From the NCBI GenBank assembly GCA_022425585.1, contig JAKMFF010000065.1, positions 1-14,523 of the forward strand: a stretch of DNA of 14,523 bases, written 5' to 3'. Origin of the DNA: Candidatus Poseidoniaceae archaeon (GTDB taxonomy: Archaea > Thermoplasmatota > Poseidoniia > Poseidoniales > Poseidoniaceae). Shown in pieces: positions 13,394-14,523 of this stretch. Made by a program: the position numbers and the translations under genes. Every line of letters begins with the position of its first letter. The stretch's first letter is position 1. The notes beneath the pieces were generated by a model. The model ran no database searches. It saw only the letters and a program-made list of their open reading frames with translations, and had not been told where the DNA came from.

Positions 13394-14523
13394 ATGGACT
13401 GGGTAGAATTATTCGAAGAAGCAGGCCTCACAGACAGAGAGGCGAAATCCTTGGTGCTTTTGTCATCTTCAAAGGAATTGAAAGCCAGTGATTTAGCAAA
13501 AAAACTTGGCACCAATAGATTAGATGCGTACAATTCACTCTCAAGATTAACCCAAATAGGTCTAGTTAATGTTACAGCAGATAGGCCAATGAAGTTTTCA
13601 TGTTCCTCCTTACCGGTGCTGTTCAAAAAACTAATTAAAGACCAGAAATCAAGAATCGATCGCACCACCAAAGCATTTGAAAACATCATGTCAGGAGCCA
13701 CAGATGAGGCACTTGAAAGCGAAGCACAGCAGGGGGATGCAAGCGCAAAATTTGCCGTATTAAAAGGCCGAGATCATATACAGAAAAGAATCGGAGAATT
13801 AGCCAATGAAGCAGATGGCCAATTAGTCCTGTTCCTTGGTAAGTATGGGATTTTACACATGTGTAGGTCGCCATCAATAGAAGAAGTAAACTCAGCCGCA
13901 GAGCGAGGAGTAATGATCAAGGTTCTTGCTCAGTTGGACAAGAGAACTCTCAAGTTCTTTGACCAGTTACACGAGTCAATAGAAATTCGTCACTCAGACG
14001 AAGTTAATTCCCTAGGAGTATTGAAAGACCAAAGTGATGTTATCCAATTTTTGTTCGTTGAACAAAATCCAGTAGGAAGAGGACGAGAAGATGCCGGATT
14101 GGTAGTCTCCTCGGAAGTTTTTGCTGCCTCGCATTACGAATTTATGATGGCCATTTGGAATCGTGCTGTTGACTTTAACAGCGCCAAGAAACGGTTTACT
14201 GAGGAGAAGATAGTCGACCCACTCAGACTCACGGTTGGAGATGGCTCTTTCTTAGAACAGTTTAGAGATGCCTTGAATTTTAGTGGTGAATTACCTGATG
14301 AAGATACACCATTCAATCCTGATTCGTTCTTGGCATCTAGCAATGAAATAAACCAAGCCAGAGCAGCATTACAAGACGGAACTGTGTTTAGCCTCCACCA
14401 ACTTGGCATTGATATCAAAACAATGCTAAGACAAGTCGGTCACCGGATTGGTGAAGAGTTAGCCTTTAGCCTACGCAAAATAGATGGGCATGTCGAGTTT
14501 CTCAGTGAACTAATGGACTGGTG
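13394..14523 (+). CDS. TrmB-family transcriptional regulator, C-terminus cut by window edge
   Basis: The frame opens with ATG at 13394, directly after the peroxiredoxin TGA (TGAATGG), and runs open for 376 codons to the window end. Residues 1-75 fit the TrmB winged helix: GLTDREAKSLVLL, then ASDLAKKLGTNRLDAYNSL, then GLVNVTADRPMKFSCSSL. Residues 80-95 may form a short coiled linker, and about 118-260 resemble the TrmB effector-binding region (FAVLKGRDHIQKRIGELA, GVMIKVLAQLD, AGLVVSSEVFAASHYEFMMAIW). A further segment (330-376, including TMLRQVGHRIGEELAF) may start a V4R-like sensory domain; this is a weak guess. TrmB regulators bind small molecules and control sugar, redox or central metabolism genes. 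Sharing an operon with a peroxiredoxin suggests, but does not show, a redox or stress role. GGTGAG about seven bases upstream could serve as ribosome site. Confidence 0.82.
   Translation, partial: MDWVELFEEAGLTDREAKSLVLLSSSKELKASDLAKKLGTNRLDAYNSLSRLTQIGLVNVTADRPMKFSCSSLPVLFKKLIKDQKSRIDRTTKAFENIMSGATDEALESEAQQGDASAKFAVLKGRDHIQKRIGELANEADGQLVLFLGKYGILHMCRSPSIEEVNSAAERGVMIKVLAQLDKRTLKFFDQLHESIEIRHSDEVNSLGVLKDQSDVIQFLFVEQNPVGRGREDAGLVVSSEVFAASHYEFMMAIWNRAVDFNSAKKRFTEEKIVDPLRLTVGDGSFLEQFRDALNFSGELPDEDTPFNPDSFLASSNEINQARAALQDGTVFSLHQLGIDIKTMLRQVGHRIGEELAFSLRKIDGHVEFLSELMDW

Noticed and set aside
14510..14523. Repeat of ATGGACTGG at the window end, echoing the TrmB-like gene start (13394)
   Set aside because: Nine bases shared between two places in one reading frame (both encode Met-Asp-Trp); no longer match, so treated as chance rather than a duplication.
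1..14523. Defence system, CRISPR array, mobile element or RNA gene
   Set aside because: No spaced repeats, transposase or integrase motifs, terminal inverted repeats, or tRNA/rRNA-like sequence were found; every larger open region is accounted for by housekeeping or stress genes.

Overview
The window looks like a piece of a planktonic euryarchaeal chromosome. The best guess is a Marine Group II (Poseidoniales-like) or related Thermoplasmata-lineage archaeon. Evidence for an archaeon: a two-ring Cdc48/VAT ATPase with its N-domain, a stand-alone PRC-barrel protein, a TrmB-type regulator, TATA-box promoters about 26 bp upstream of start codons, and a class II (Methanosarcina/plant type) photolyase. 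Bacterial-looking genes are mixed in (GTP cyclohydrolase II, phytoene/squalene synthase, TIGR01777 oxidoreductase, PrxQ/BCP-like peroxiredoxin), which fits a surface-ocean archaeon with much acquired metabolism. The lineage is an inference; no rRNA is present.

Layout. Bases 1-5915 are all on the minus strand: Cdc48 ATPase, then a PRC-barrel protein, then a three-gene membrane operon (DUF4350-like protein, DUF58/vWA-like protein, and a small membrane protein cut by the left edge). A 159-bp divergent promoter region (5916-6074) separates Cdc48 from an aldehyde dehydrogenase on the plus strand (6075-7703). A phytoene/squalene synthase follows (7798-8805). It converges, with a 12-base gap, on a minus-strand operon NUDIX hydrolase -> class II-like photolyase -> SRPBCC+TIGR01777 oxidoreductase (12177 down to 8818). 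From a compact, symmetric divergent promoter (12178-12272) GTP cyclohydrolase II (ribA) reads rightward, followed by a peroxiredoxin and a TrmB-like regulator that runs off the right edge.

How the genes fit together. The right half (7798-13393) reads as a light and oxidative stress island: a carotenoid/isoprenoid enzyme, a DNA photolyase that needs FAD, the first enzyme of riboflavin (hence FAD) synthesis, a NUDIX hydrolase, an oxidoreductase family often found beside photolyases in bacteria, and a peroxiredoxin. The photolyase operon and ribA are driven from one divergent promoter region. Its two TATA boxes and an inverted repeat share the same symmetry axis (12224.5), and both first start codons lie about 26-27 bp from their TATA centres, so both transcripts are predicted to be leaderless. 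This shared operator is the most unusual thing I see. The left half is proteostasis (Cdc48) plus an envelope-associated DUF4350/DUF58 set of unknown function. I see no tRNA, rRNA, CRISPR array, insertion sequence or att site, and no gene-free stretch longer than 160 bases.
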